Assembly: GCF_030272615.1 (NCBI RefSeq)
Contig: NC_081409.1
Location: 526,800,975-526,864,974, forward strand
Length of the DNA: 64,000 bases
Origin: Cryptomeria japonica
Lineage: Eukaryota; Streptophyta; Pinopsida; Cupressales; Cupressaceae
Direction of reading: 5' to 3'
The position numbers and the translations under genes are program-made. How positions within the stretch are numbered: the first letter of the stretch is position 1; each line of letters starts with the position of its first letter. Below, one piece after another: positions 11,490-24,200 of the stretch. The notes beneath the pieces are model-generated. The model saw only the letters and a list, made by a program, of their open reading frames with translations. It was not told the origin of the DNA and did no database searches.

Positions 11490-13351
11490 CATAGGCATGT
11501 GCTTCTTATGATGGAGACATATATAGTTTGACATTATGTACTTAGCCTACGGGCCATACGTAGGCAGACAGTCCAATTTTTGTACTCTGATATTTTTCTC
11601 TTTGTTTTGATATATGATATGATATGCAACTATATGATGGGATGCAATGTGTTATGACTTATGTTTACTTTCCATGTATGGATGTCTGATGCACTGTCTA
11701 TGTACTATCTGTGTAACATGTATGAATGTTGTTTTTGTTTGTGATGCATTTATAAGATGAAATGGATAAAAATTCTTTGTATGGGCTTGATATAATGCAA
11801 ATGTACTAACCAATGAATGCAGGATGCAACTTATTTTTATGATTTTTTAGAGATCGGAGAACTAGACCGAACTGACTGCCAAGACTGACGGAAGAAATGT
11901 TAGTAAGAAGAAATTAGACAGAGGACAGTTAGAGATGAAGGAAAACTTGCTTTCACAAATGCACATAAGTAGGTGAGAACCTTTATTTATTGTAGCAAAG
12001 AAGATGCAGAGCATCATGACATGGAAGGCCAGAGCTTAAATGCAACCCTTTTTGCAAAAGACAGACACATCGCACACAAGGAATGAGTGAAGCATCCTAG
12101 GGTGCATACATCAAGGGTCGAGGTCTGTGCGGCGTTCACAAAGCGAACATACTTATCACAGACACCCAATGATATAGTTGCCCCAGTTTGTGACAAACAT
12201 TCCACAAACAACAAACACAAAAAAAAAGGAAAGGGACCATGAACCATCCCGGTCACTCTAAATCACTCAGTGACATCATCGAGCAACATAGGAACATGAT
12301 CGAAGCCAAAGATAAATCAGTAAAAAGATAAGACGCACCAATTTAACCAAGTCAAACAAACAGTCTGATCATCATTGTCAAAAGTGGAAAACAAGAATGA
12401 TCATGCTGTTTGGTTCCAGGCAATGCGGTACCCCGTCGAAGACAGGACATAGTCTGGTTTCGAGTATACCACACCCTGTATAAAACCCATGAAAATAGTG
12501 ACAAGGACAAATGATATTGATGTTGAGTGATTGATATGACAATTTTGATTAGTTTGAATGCCTGGTTTGATTGAAAAGTTCATCTATTAATGCATGATTT
12601 CATTAAAGCACAATGTTTGATTGATTGTCGTTGGATGTATGCTCAGCGATCTGTCTATGCACAGAGGGGACCATTTATTGACAAAATGCAAAATGCCAAA
12701 TTGTTTTTGGATTTTGATGTTTTTCACTTCATAGGAATTTCGAGTTTTTACAAATTTTTTTGTTTGTTCGTTTTTCAGGACTTTATTTGACTTTTTAGGG
12801 ATTTTTTTCAGGACATTATTTGTTTTTTAGGGATTTTTTCAGGACATTATATGATTTTTTAGGGATTTTTTCAAGACATTATATGATTTTAAAGCTCCAA
12901 TCCGCACACAACAATAACTCCAGTAATTGATCATGATAAGGGGCACCCACCCAATGAAAATTTGAAAGACATATACAGCGATCAGGACCAAAACATATGC
13001 ACAAGGACTGGAAACCTGAGTATGCAAGACAATGATGTTGACCAATCACAGGCTTGGAACAGAACATTGGGTCAGGGCAAGGATAATCGTGATAAACCTG
13101 CGGGGAGGAAAAGTACAGCTAGGAGTCATGATAGATAACGTAGCAATAGTCTTTTACACATGGCACCTGTTTGCTAGGTTTTCACCATGGTACTTGCCCA
13201 AAGCGCCTGTTTGCCAGGTTTTCACTAAAGGGTGAATTATTTTTCTTTACTTACTTTTTTTTTCTTTTCAATTTTTCACTTTTTTTTTTTTGGATTTTTT
13301 TTTGTATTTTTTCAGGATCATATTGAAGAACTGGTGACAGAAAGACTATGC
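11490..13351. other. Non-coding spacer between antisense ORF and pol of Tat element
   Basis: No coding signal was found on either strand; the short frames are composition artefacts. It holds the 3' end of the antisense gene region, T-rich tracts around 13245-13310 and a 32-bp-period tandem array at 12775-12891. Long untranslated stretches like this are usual between pol and the 3' LTR in Tat elements. Confidence 0.7.
12775..12891. repeat. Short tandem array, period about 32 bp, four units
   Basis: Units built from AGGACATTATATGATTTT plus TTAGGGATTTTTTC occur about four times in a row with small differences. It sits downstream of pol, where amplified tandem repeats have been described in other Tat-lineage elements. 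Confidence 0.8.
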
Positions 13352-14525
13352 CTAGTACTTTCGAAGGTGCATGCTATTTACAGGATTTGATAGAGGTTCA
13401 CCGTCTGGGGTTGCAAGCTGATATGCCCCCGAACCATAGGCTGCAGTAACTATGAAAGGCCCAACCCAATTAGGCTCAAATTTTCCTTTGATGATGTCAG
13501 TAGATTGTGTATTCTTCGGGTTCGCCTTTAGGACCAAATCTCCCACTTCGAAGTGTCACCCTTTGACCTTCTTATTATAAGAGCGACGGAGATGGTTTTG
13601 ATATGCTTGCAAATGTGTCAGGGCTGTTTGACGTTTCTCATCTAACATCTCAAGCTGATGCAGCCTAGAGACTCTGTGCGTCTCATCATTAATCAAATGT
13701 TGCAGGGAAACACACAAAGAGGGAATTTCCACTTCCAAGGGTAAAATGGCTTCTACACCATACACCAAGGAATAAGGTGTTGCGCCAGTAGGTGTGCGGA
13801 TGGAAGTGCGATAAGCCCATAGTGTTGGATTCAACTGTACATGCCAATCTCGACCAGTGTCATTGACAACCTTTTTCAAGATCTTAATGATGGTTTTATT
13901 TGATGCTTCGGCTTGACCATTACTTTGTGGATACTAAGGACTGGAAAAATGGTGTTGGATGCGAAACTTTTCATAGAGTTCCTTAACATCTTTATTTTTG
14001 AATGGACGACCATTATCTGTGACTATTGTAAGGGGAACCCCATATCTGCATATGATATAATTCAGCAAAAACTTTGAAATTTGAACACCAGTGATATAGG
14101 TCATAGGGATAGCTTCGATCCATTTTGTAAAGTATTATGTGGCTGTGATGATGAATTTGTGTCCGTTTGCAGATGTCGGGTGAATCTTGCCAATAAGATC
14201 CAATCCCCATTGAGAAAAGGGCCACAGAGATATGACAGAGTGAAGTTCTTGAGCTGGTGCACGAATGTAATTTCCATGTATTTGACATTTGTAGCATTTC
14301 TTGACAAAATCATGAGCATCCTTTTCCATAGTGGGCCAATAATATCCAACACGAACCAACTTTTTAGCTAGACTCAGACCATTGAAATGGCCCCCACATA
14401 TACCATCATGAACCTCGCATAAAGCCATTTGTGCCTCGTCAGAATCCAAACACCTGAGGAGGGTGTGGTCAAAGGAACGACGGTAAAGGGTGTCTGTGAT
14501 GATGACATATTTGGCAGTTTGGCGT
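13352..14525 (-). pseudogene. pol: Tat integrase
   Basis: On the minus strand from about 14525: an HHCC zinc finger (VHDGICGGHFNG then KKCYKCQIH), the first catalytic Asp in QWGLDLIGK (about 14200), the second in TDNGRPFKNKD, and the Glu in NGQAEASNKT. The C-terminal part has GDLVLKANPKN and ends MHLRKY, the usual Tat ending. All lie in one frame with stops TAA about 14133, TAG about 13935 and one near 13554. It would insert the cDNA into host DNA. The D,D,E residues are still readable, so decay is recent or modest. Confidence 0.9.
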
Positions 14526-14725
14526 ATGAAGGCTCGACGTTGGTTAGAAGAAAGGTTAGGTGGTAAGGTTTGGGATTTCAAATACCGATAGATGTCATTG
14601 TACCATGAGGAATTAGGACCGACAAGAACACACATCACATCTGCTGTCGAAATTTCAAAAGAAGGCACCAACAACTGTTTGACCAAAAATTCACATTTGT
14701 CCATATTGTGGGGCATATTTAACAT

Positions 14726-15103
14726 GGAAGCAATAGTTGCCATAACATCTGCTGACTTGTTTCGAATTCTTGGAACTTGACTGAAATGGATATCAGTAAA
14801 TTTTATCTTGAAGAAATCCACCATATGCTTGTAGGGAAGAATCTTTTCATCTTTTGTTTCAGAGTCATCATTCACTTGACGGATGACTAACTGGGAATCT
14901 CCATAGACTTGCAGATGTGTAATGTTCCATTGGATTGCTATTCTGAGTCCTATGACCAAAGCTTCGTATTCTGCAATATTATTGGTGCAATGGAAAGTGA
15001 TCCTATATGACTTTGGGATAGCATCTCCTTGAGGGGTGACTAACAATATACCTGCTCCTGAGCCATATTTTGTGTGAGATCCATCAAAGTATAATTGCCA
15101 TTC
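14726..15103 (-). pseudogene. pol: Second (archaeal-type) RNase H of Tat polyprotein
   Basis: The segment begins WQLYFDGSHTKYGSGAG and contains AEYEAL and VYGDSQLVIRQ, giving the D, E, D catalytic set. The last motif reads RNKSADVMA, where the family usually has N-x-x-A-D-A-L-A. It follows the ordinary gypsy RNase H in the same frame. A second RNase H of this type is known for Tat/Ogre elements and sets them apart from other gypsy lineages. Confidence 0.88.
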
Positions 15104-15735
15104 CTTAGAAGAAGTAAGAGCAAATACTGATTCATCAGGGAAATCTGTCAACATTGGATGATCATCATGAATAGGTGCCTCTGCAAGTTGATCTGCTATG
15201 ATTTGTCCTTTTATTGCCTTTCTCTCAATGTACTCAATATCAAACTCACTTAGGATCATAACCCACTTTGCCAGGTGACCTGTCAAAGTTGCCCTGCTAA
15301 GCAAGTATTTCAGGGGATCAATTTTTGCAACTAACAATGTCTGCTGATTTAACATATAGTGTCAAAGCTTTTGTGTTGCAAATGCCACTGCTAAACATGC
15401 CCATTCAATAGTTGAATAATTTAGTTCATAGCCCACTAGTGTCCGACTGATATAATAAATAGCCCGTTCTTTGCCTTTCTCATCTTGTTGGGCTAAGAGA
15501 GCTCCCAGTGCCATTTCAGTTGCAGAGATATACAATATGAATGGCTTCCCTGCTATAGGAGGCATTAGAATAGGTGGCGACATCAGATAATCCTTGAGAG
15601 TTTGAAATGTTGATTGACATTGCTCAGTCCATTTAAAAGTGACACCTTTATGCAATAAATGTTGGAAGGGATGACATTTGTCTGCCAAGTGAGCTATAAA
15701 CCAGCGGATTGACTGTAACTTCCCTTGCAGACTCC
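15104..15735 (-). pseudogene. pol: First (gypsy) RNase H and RT connection of Tat polyprotein
   Basis: In frame from about 15730: LRSLQGKLQSIRWFIAHLAD, then TFKWTEQCQSTFQTLKDYL, ILYISATEMALGALLAQ (the usual catalytic D is not seen; SATE stands at that place) and YYISRTLVGYELNYSTIEW, with the Glu. TGA at about 15360 breaks it, followed by YLLSRATLTGHLAKWVMILS in the same frame. A frameshift separates it from RT near 15735. Loss of the first Asp suggests this RNase H was weak or degenerate, as is common in Tat elements with the extra RNase H. Confidence 0.85.
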
Positions 15736-16779
15736 TTAGTTGACAGAGATTGGAGGAGGAGGCATATCCATTATTGCTTTAACTTTTTCTGGGTCTACTT
15801 CTATGCCTCTGTGAGAAACAATGTACCCTAATAATTTACCGGCTGTGACACCAAAGACACATTTCTTTGGGTTGAGTCTGAGCTTGTAGGTTTCCATTCG
15901 ATCAAAGATTGGGCCAAGGATGGCTAGATGACTATCTCTTGTGACAGATTTGCATAATAGGTCATCAACATAGTCTTCCATCAAAGTATGCATAAAATCA
16001 TGGAAAATTGTTGTCATAGCTCTTTGATATGTTGCTCCAGCATTTTTAAGGCCAAAGGGCATCACATTCCAGCAGTAGGTACCCCAAGCACATGTGAATG
16101 CAGTCTTATGTTGATCTTCAAGAGCAATGCGATTTTGATTATATTCAAAAAAACCATCCATCAATGATAGCATCTCATATCCGACAGTCCTGTCAACTAT
16201 GACGTCTATATTCGACAGTGGAAAGTCATCTTTAGGGCATGCTTTATTGAGATCCCTAAAATCCATACAGATTCTGATGCCCCCAGTTACTTTGCTAACC
16301 AGTCCCAAATTTGAAATCCAATCTGCATAATCAATTGGTCTGATAAAGCCCACATCTAATAATTTTTTGAGTTCTACTTTGACTAGGAGAGCCACCTGGG
16401 GATGCATCTTTCTAAGTTTTTGTTTGACGGGCTTGGCATCTGGCTTTAATGGTAAGCGATGAAGGACTAATTCTGGATCAAGGCTAGGCATATCTGCATA
16501 AGACCATGCAAAACTGATCTTCTTCTTGAGAAAGAAATTACCAAAATCTATCTTTTCTTGTTTTGATAGAGAAGCAGCGAAATGAATGACCTTAGGGTTG
16601 TCAAGTGTACCCAGATTTATCTCTTTGGTCATTTCCACAAGCAATGTTGATTTATCCCGACTTGACGAGGGTATGTCCAATCTTCCACCTTTGGGCGCCT
16701 CAGAGAGGTTTTCACCCACAGGTACGTCTTTTATTTTTACTTTTCCATGGTCAGAGAGTGCCTTACGGTTTTCACTCAA
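15736..16779 (-). pseudogene. pol: Tat reverse transcriptase
   Basis: 347 open codons. Conserved RT blocks: IRICMDFRDLNKACPKDDFP (residues 168-187), EMLSLMDGFFEYNQ with catalytic Asp 208, FTCAWGTYCWNVMPFGLKNA, and the YVDD box at residues 270-273 in MEDYVDDLLCKS. The NPKKCVFGV and GKLLGYIVSHRGIEVDPEK blocks follow. The three catalytic Asps are present. Frameshifts lie at both ends (about 16780 and 15735), so the polyprotein is broken although this domain is open throughout. Confidence 0.92.
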
Positions 16780-16783
16780 AGAC

Positions 16784-17674
16784 CTATTCTTTTAATGTGA
16801 GTGGTTCTTGTTGGTCATGTTGGATAAGTTGTGGATAGACAAGGGGCATGTCATCATTAGTTTCAAGGAGAGTTAGGGCCAAGATGGTATGGATAAGAAT
16901 GTCCGTGGTATCACTGTCTGAACTGCTCATATCTGATTCGGAGCTTGGGTCCCAGAATGACTCTATCCAAGCATTAGGACACGTTTTGGGAGGGGGAGTT
17001 ATTTCATGTTTGTCTTTCATGGGCAAATCATCAAGGTCAAGGAAAACATTTTCAAGGGCATAGGAGCTAGAAGAAAAGGAACTCCACTCCCATTCATTGG
17101 AATCGGTTTCAGGTTGGGTATCCTCAGGTGTTGTTTCATCATCAGAGTCATGCCCCTTTCCACACGAGGTCAGTTTGGTAGACGAGGGTCCAATTTGTAA
17201 TGGTACAAAACCTAACCCTAAAGTTGGATGTCGCATCTTAGGTATAATAGGTTCTAGTCTTCCTTTCTTGTCAGGGCCGAAACCACTGTAGCCATCATAT
17301 CCCTTTTTTTGCATTATAGTAAACCCTTTTCCATACCACTCCACTGGCAATTTGACAGGTGGTGTATCGGTTTGATCCTTATAAAGCCAATCCATTACAT
17401 CATCATCCAAAGTTTCCTTGTTAAGTTCACCCCATTTTGTAAATGTAGTGGGGGGCTGATATTGAATGACTGTCTTAGGTTCCTTTTGCAACAAATGTGG
17501 TTTGCCATGTGATTTTGGAGATATTGGTAAATTCCCAATGAGGAATGTTTGAGCCATTGAATACTCTCCGCATCCTTGGTCCTGTATCTTCAATTTTCCT
17601 TTGACAGCATCTAACAACTTATTAGGATCCACATAATTATGTGAGTGGGCCTCTCTATTGACTGGGACTTGTTG
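16784..17674 (-). pseudogene. pol: Linker with G-patch-like motif between protease and RT
   Basis: From 17632 there are 283 open codons in the frame of the protease. The centre has a glycine-rich G-patch-like motif, GYDGYSGFGPDKKGRLEPI, followed by KMRHPTLGLGFVP. The rest is low-complexity and acidic (EDTQPETDSNEWEW, SSSDSDTTD). G-patches next to the protease are known in some retroviruses and in Tat-type polyproteins, where they may bind RNA. It stops just before a frameshift into RT. Confidence 0.8.
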
Positions 17675-18457
17675 CTACGGGGAATCCTTTAGATTAGAAC
17701 AAAATTGAAATGGATTACGATCTCCTGGAATTGTTATCTCAGTCCCATTGTAAGGATATTTTAAACACTGATGATAAGTAGATGGAACTGCTTTCATTGC
17801 GTGGATCCACGGACAGCCAAGAATCATATTATAAGGGAGATCAGGGTCTAAGACCTGCAGGAAAGTGTTTTCGATCACTGGACCTACTATGATAGGCAAT
17901 GAAATTACCCCTTTAGATGGGCGCTCAACATCATCATATGCTTTGATTGTTATTCTTCTGGAAGAATCAATGTCATTTTCTGTATTACCAAGACCAATAA
18001 CTACTCTCAAAGTACAGATGTTAAGACCTGCTCTGCCATCTGTCAAGACTCGTCGGATCTTGCAATTATGGACAAAGACTTCAAGATGTAAAGGATCATT
18101 ATGAGGGAGCTTATCAGGGGAAATATCATTATCAGAAAAGGCAACGTGTTGGGAAACAACGAGATGTCCAATTCGGGCTTGAAATTGGTCAACATCAATG
18201 TCTATCGGGATGGTGGACTCAATTAAAGCTTTATCTAGGACTACGTGATGCATAGGGGACATTTTCAACAACTCAAGAATTGATATTTGTGCAGGTGTCT
18301 TCCCCAGATGATCTAGGAGATTATACTGACTCGTAGGAGTTGATTTGGGAGGAACTGTAGGAGCTCCTTTCAGGACTATTTTGGATCGACGAGTGGTGAC
18401 TGCGCAAGAAGGACCTTGTCCCTTTATTCCGATGGTGGAAAAATACTCATTGGATGC
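17675..18457 (-). pseudogene. pro: Tat aspartic protease
   Basis: The 198-codon open part starts at 18271 in the gag frame. The core is HNCKIRRVLTDGRAGLNICT, where the active-site triad reads D-G-R instead of the family's usual D-G-(G/S/A), and it ends with the DLPYNMILGCPWIHAMKAVP block typical of retropepsins of this lineage. The Gly-to-Arg change next to the active Asp probably kills activity. One stop separates it from gag at 18457. Confidence 0.85.
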
Positions 18458-21265
18458 TCAAAAACAATTGATGACATTGTTATAACCAATATTTGCATAA
18501 TTAAGATTCGCTGTTTGGGTAGAGTTTGAAGAAGATGCTTTGCCCTTGTCATGATCAAGCAAAGGAGTTTTGAAAATTGTATGATCAGTGTTAGAGGTCG
18601 CGTTGGGTGGGTCTACCTCAATTACTCCTTGATCTAACAAGTCTTGAATCATATGTTTCAATTGAAAACATGATGCAGTTTTATGTCCTTTTGACCGATG
18701 GCATTCACAATATGCATTATCATTCCACCAATGCGGCTTTACCAATGGTTCTTCCTTGACATCTGGTAACTTGATAAAATTTGCTTGTATCAATTGTTTC
18801 ATTACTGATTCAATAGGTTCTCCCAATGGCGTAAACTGTCGAGGAAGCCCATCCCTTGATCTGAAAGGTTTTCGTTGCTGGTTTTGTTGCTGACCTTGTT
18901 GTTGATTATACTGTTGGTATTGCGGCTGTTGAATAACATTGCTTGCTTGTGTCTGATTTTGTTGCATAGCTGACATATTAGGAGCACTCAATTTCTTTAT
19001 CATGAACTTGGGTTGATCTGCATTCACTGCTCTTGCGTCGACAACTCCATCATTAGTGACATTCTTGTTTCTGTACCAAAATCTATTTTTGTCCCCTGAA
19101 TTGTTTGTGTTGTCACTGTCTTTGTTGAGCTTAATGAGACCCTTAGCTACAAGAGCATTTTCAATGTTCATCCCTTTCTTAATGAGCTTCTCAATGGTAC
19201 TAGGACTCTTTAGTTTAAGCTCATACATCATTTCTCGGACCAAATTTTGAATAAATAAGTTCACTTGTTGTTCTTCAGGTATATCTAGGGAAGAATGACT
19301 GTACAAGCTTCGCCATCTTTGTAAGAAAGTCACTAATGGTTCACCTTGCTTTTGCTTTGTGTTGCATAAATCTGACATGGTCACTTCATTGTCAATATTG
19401 AATGTGAAGTGGGATATAAATTTTTGAGCCAATTCCGACCATGTCTTTATGTTCCCTGGCAAATGCGAATACCAATCCATGGCTTGTCCTGTGAGACTTC
19501 ATGTGAATAAGCGCATCAAATATGTTTCCTCATAGCTCACTTCAGTACATGCTGCGAAAAATGCTCGAATATGGTCTTTTGGATTGCCTTGCCCTTTATA
19601 TTTCTCAAAATTAGGTGCCTCAAAATGCTTAGGAAAGGGAGGCATGTACAAGCTCTTGTCAAATGGATTAGGACATAAATCTTGGTCTGTGTATAATTTC
19701 TTTGTCCCTTTGATTTGCAATGCATCAATTTGTCGTTGCAACTTCTCAAGTTGTTGTGCAATTGTGTCAGATAGTGAAGATTTTGGAAGTTCATCATTCA
19801 TTCTTGGGTGTACTCTTTGTTGATACATCGTGCTCTCCATTGGCTGTTGATGCTCTAAAATTGCTGTCTTTGGTGTCTCTGGCATATAAAGTTCTTGATA
19901 CAGCTCTTGTTGCTGTGGTTGTGCCATGCCTTGACATTGACCCTTTTGCTATACTTCTTGTGATGGGATCATCATTTGTAGCCTTGGTTGATATTGTGAT
20001 TGAGGTTGTTGTTGATATTGCATGGACATCAGTTGTGGTTGTGATGTATGATAACTTGTTTTTCCTGGCACATATTGAGGCACATGTTGTTGTTGATGCT
20101 GACGAATCGAAATTTGTTGACTTTGTGCCAATTGTTGTTGTTCTAATGTAAATCCCATCATTTGCAAAAAACTTTGTTTGGGAGGTTTCTGTTGTTTCTC
20201 CTTTAGATGGGGTATGGCACTTGCATTGAATTGTTGTGTTGTTTGTCCAATCCATTGTGGTGGTTGCAAGTTTGAATTGACTTGTAATGGTGCAGAAGAC
20301 ACTGCAACTTGTTGTTGAATGTGATATTGTTGTTGTTGCGCATTGCTTGTTTGCACATTCGATTGTGCCTTTTGTGCATTCCTCAATTGTTGCAACACTT
20401 GTTGTTGGTGCACACCACTATCTGTGGCTCTTTGTGTCGCCATTATTGAAGGATCTGTCACAATATTTTGCATAATGGGTACTTGAGTATTTGCCAAACG
20501 TATTGAACTTGATGGGACATATGAACTTTGTTGCATTGTAGAATTGTTTTGAACATTCGTAAGATCAGGCATTCCAGTCGTAAAGCTTTCTTGCATCTTA
20601 GAGTTTGATCCACTTTTAGGTATTCGAGGAATCACTTTTTGTTGAGGGACACCTGTCAACATTTGTGTGGCCATCATTGGATCTTGTGTTAAAGGTGTTG
20701 CATTAAACAATGGATTTTTTATTGTTTCGAATGTTGGCTTTTGTGGAATAGTCACTGTCAAAGTTTGTGAAGCATGCTTACTCAACAACGTGTGTGGAGG
20801 TTCTTGTTGCACATTTTCTTCGTTTGGATGTGGAGAGAAACTTAACAGATCACTGCCTTGTTGTTCTTGCACATTAGTTTGCTCATTTAAGGAGGTCACA
20901 TTACTCATCATATCAAGATATTTTTGTGGAAACATCTTAAAGACCTTGTTCAAGAATTTATCCATCTTTTTTGTCAACTTCGGATCTTTAAGGAACATAT
21001 CAACATCATCGAAAGCATCAGAATCTGATGAAGAATCTGGTAAAACATTTGGATTTATTTCTTGTTGAATGCCTTGATCTGAACCAAATCCTTGTGAAAG
21101 AGTTTGTTCCTCATGTAATGTTTGAGTTTGAATTTCATGTTGCAGGTTTAGTTGATTCCAGTCAAAAGGTGCATTTTCCCTTGGCGTTGGTGGAACACTC
21201 CCATATCCCGATTTCATGGGTACAAACACTGGCTCATATAATAGAGGTGGTCCAAGTTGAACCAT
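18458..21265 (-). pseudogene. gag: Tat gag (Gln-rich)
   Basis: One frame from 21265 with stops at about 19948 and 19497. The first 440 codons are rich in Gln (NAQQQQYHIQQQ and similar) with little fold. The Gag core follows: PPFPKHFEAPNFEKYKGQGN, QAMDWYSHLPG, TKQKQGEPLVTFLQRWRSL, REMMYELKLKSP. Near the C terminus is a Cys/His motif, YCECHRSKGHKTASC, of the form seen in Tat and Athila Gag. The start at 21265 is an alternative codon; the true Met could be slightly upstream or downstream. Gag packages the RNA. Confidence 0.88.
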
Positions 21266-23214
21266 TCCATATTGTGGTAATGATGTGTTTGATGAACCTT
21301 CAATTTGTAATGTTTGACTAGGTTGAAACTATGAGTTTGATACATTGTCAATGGGTTGATATGTTGGTTCGCCCATCTTCTTAGATTTTGACCTTGTTTC
21401 AACAGGCATGTCACTATGCAAATGCAATATCTTTGGGCTTTTTTTTTTTTAAAGGATGATGTATGATATGCAACTAAATGCAACCAAAATAGATGAAAAT
21501 GCAATCTATGGAAAGAATGCAACCTATGTTCCTGTTGTTTTTTAAAGATTTGGACAAACTTTTTGGAATGCAAACCTAAAGACTCAACCTTGGGAAGTTG
21601 AAATGAAGCCAAGACCTTAAAGGACAAAGGACCAAATGACAATAGGACAAATTGACAATGTCTCACCTATATGCTTGGATACTAATTTAGGTTTGACAAA
21701 AATGATATTAATGAAAGGACAAATTTTAGACAAGGTCAAGACTCCCTAACAACAACTTAGGGTATCATCCAAAGTTTTGATTTTTCAAGTTTGACAAACC
21801 AAATTTTTGAGACTAAATGCAAGAAGGCAATGATTATGACAATGACTAGGATATGACATGAAAATGATCTAAGGATATGATATGCCAAGATGATGCCAGG
21901 ACAAGATGACAATACAATGATAAGGATATGCGAAGACCAATGACTTGGGATATGCAAAATGCAACCTAGGCAAGACCTAATTTTAGCATGACAAGGATAA
22001 TGCACGAATGTCACCTAAATGGAAATCTAGCTTGGATATGACAATGAAATGCAAACTTAGGGAAATGATTTTGAACCTAAGTGCAAAATGAGGACGCTTG
22101 CAATGAAAAGGACTAAAATGAAGGGAGATGACAATATGTCCTAGGACCTAAGTTGGACTATGCAAAACCTAGCCTAAAGTGACATGAATTTTGAAACAAA
22201 GACATTCAATGTTTTGACAAGCCATGTTCAAATGTTGGATGAATACTTGGACAAATTTGGACTTTTGTTTGGATTTTGTTTTGAATTGAAGGTTGTTGAT
22301 TTTGAAAATCCAAAGTGATTATGAGCACTTTTGAAAGTTTGTTTTTGATTTAACTTTTGACAGTCACAGAAGACAAAAATGTTTGTTTGACTTTGACTCA
22401 AGACAATCAAGCACATTCACAACAAATCCTATGGCTGGCAAGGGAAATATCTGTTGAATCCTCTAACCATAAAATACAACACTCAGCCGGATAGCTAGAC
22501 GCTTGGTAGCATTGGCTCCCCCTTACAGTGCACTCACTTCTCGGGCATACCAAGCTTCGAGTTCAAGGGGCATCACTTCCCAAGAACTTGCTATCTCTAA
22601 CTGAGGAGTACATGAGAGGTGTCTTCGACATGCGCATATCACAACACCTGAGCCAACAGATAGAAGGATTTTGGCATCTAAAAACAAGAGATTCTAGTAA
22701 GGGCATCCATTCTGGTGGGTATTGATCCGGTGAATAAATCATCGCAATACCATTCCAACACTCATTGTCTACAACTTTCATTGTATCCATAGTTATTTAG
22801 AGTGGTTTGGAATAGCTTGGCTTTAGCCCGTCACCACTTTGGGTCATTCCCTCTCACCAATGCCTGTGCGAAGTGCCAAGAAAATCGGGAGGCAGGCCCA
22901 ATTCTAAGGGTTAAAACATGCAATCAAATTAAAAACAGACATAGCATGCATGGTGTTAATTAACCTTTAAAAAATGAAATGTGCAACTACTTTAAAAAAT
23001 CACAAGCAAGATGTTTTAATGAGAGTCTTTGACTGCGTCCTGCATAAGATTCGTTAGTAGTTGCATTTTTAGTCTTCATCAAACGTAACGCCAAGATGCT
23101 GCACAGAGAATTAGCACCAAAGAAAAACCAGAATGCAGAAAATAGAATGAAAACAAACAAATTTGCAAGTAAAAACCATTGATTTCACCTCTATTTCTAG
23201 CCTTGCATAGGCGC
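21266..23214 (-). other. Tat 5' leader (untranslated)
   Basis: About 1.9 kb between the truncated 5' LTR and gag. It has no coding signal. The part at 21470-22230 is full of short repeats of ATGACAAG/CCTAAG type. I could not find a tRNA-complementary primer site near 23214, which fits loss of the LTR end and primer site in one deletion. Confidence 0.65.
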
Positions 23215-24195
23215 ATTAGCATGAAGAGATTTGAAAGGAAATTCAAATCAAGAATGACAAAATTATGACAAATGTATGACAATTGCTATGCAAGATGTAT
23301 GACAAATTATGCACAAATTATGGCAAGTTGCTATGCAAGATGTATGACAAATTATGACAAGATTGAAATGCCATTCCCATGAAATTAGGGGAAATATTGG
23401 AAAAATTAAAGAAAATAGGAGAAATAGAAATTAGGAATTAGGAATTAGGAGAAATTAGCAAATTAGAAAATTGAGGAAAAAGATGAAATAGAAATTAGGT
23501 GAATTAATTAATAGGTTTTCATCCATTAATTAATTCATGAAAGAGACCTAGGACTAAATAAATAGATTTATTTAACCCACAAAGAAGAAGAAAAGGATTA
23601 AATGAACAAATCATAAAACCCTAGAAATAAGAGGACAAGGAATTAGGTCAAAACAACAAGAAATGTAGGTTCGATCATGATTCTGATTGAAAAAGGACCA
23701 ATATTGATAAATGATTGAGATTGGTTGACAAAAATCAATGACAAATTGACCAAAATTGTCAAGGAGATCAAATTGAAGGCGCCAATTGACGAGGAACAAT
23801 GACTAATCGATCCAAATTGACATGATTGAAAAGGACAAGGATCGATGATGAATCGATCACAAAATGACAAGATTGACAAGGACAAGGATCGATGATGAAT
23901 CGATTGCAAAATGATGAGATTGACAAGTTGATAATTGCAAATGATTGCTAACAAGCTAAAGATGATTGAAAGATTGACAAGAGGACAAAACCCTAATTCT
24001 ATCATCGATTAGGATTGACAATGTCCAAAAATGATGATAAATGAGGAATGCAGAAGGACTCGATGCTCGCAAATGATAAAGACCAAGTGCGCAACATAGA
24101 AGAAATGTTAATGCGACGCAAGAACCCTATAATAAGGAAATGCGCAAATGTTAAAGTATGACTCCAGAAGCGTTGACCATTTTTAGACGTCTACA
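23215..24195 (-). repeat. Tat element 5' LTR, truncated
   Basis: Aligns with 7743-8719 of the 3' LTR and then stops abruptly at 23215 (shared ATTAGCATGAAG). The missing 350 bp hold the TATA candidate and the R/U5 part. Most visible differences between the two LTRs are CpG to TpG or CpA in this copy. Confidence 0.9.
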
Positions 24196-24200
24196 GGAAC

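Larger units (their letters stand above)
7393..24195 (-). mobile_element. Tat-lineage Ty3/gypsy retrotransposon with antisense PMD ORF
   Basis: The ends are TGTAGATC...GTCTACA in the + reading, flanked by a perfect GGAAC target duplication (7388-7392 and 24196-24200). Orientation is minus: gag at 21265, pol running down to 13352, and a polypurine tract beside the 7393-8719 LTR. The second, archaeal-type RNase H (about 15103-14726) after the ordinary one is the hallmark of the Tat lineage. A large plant-mobile-domain ORF runs antisense between pol and the 3' LTR. The 5' LTR is truncated and every gene has stops or frameshifts, so the copy is dead. Confidence 0.95.

Noticed and set aside
19720-21321. 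Several + strand ORFs of 60-143 aa
   Set aside because: They are antisense shadows of the Gln-rich gag, where CAA/CAG reads as TTG/CTG and gives Leu/Val-rich frames.
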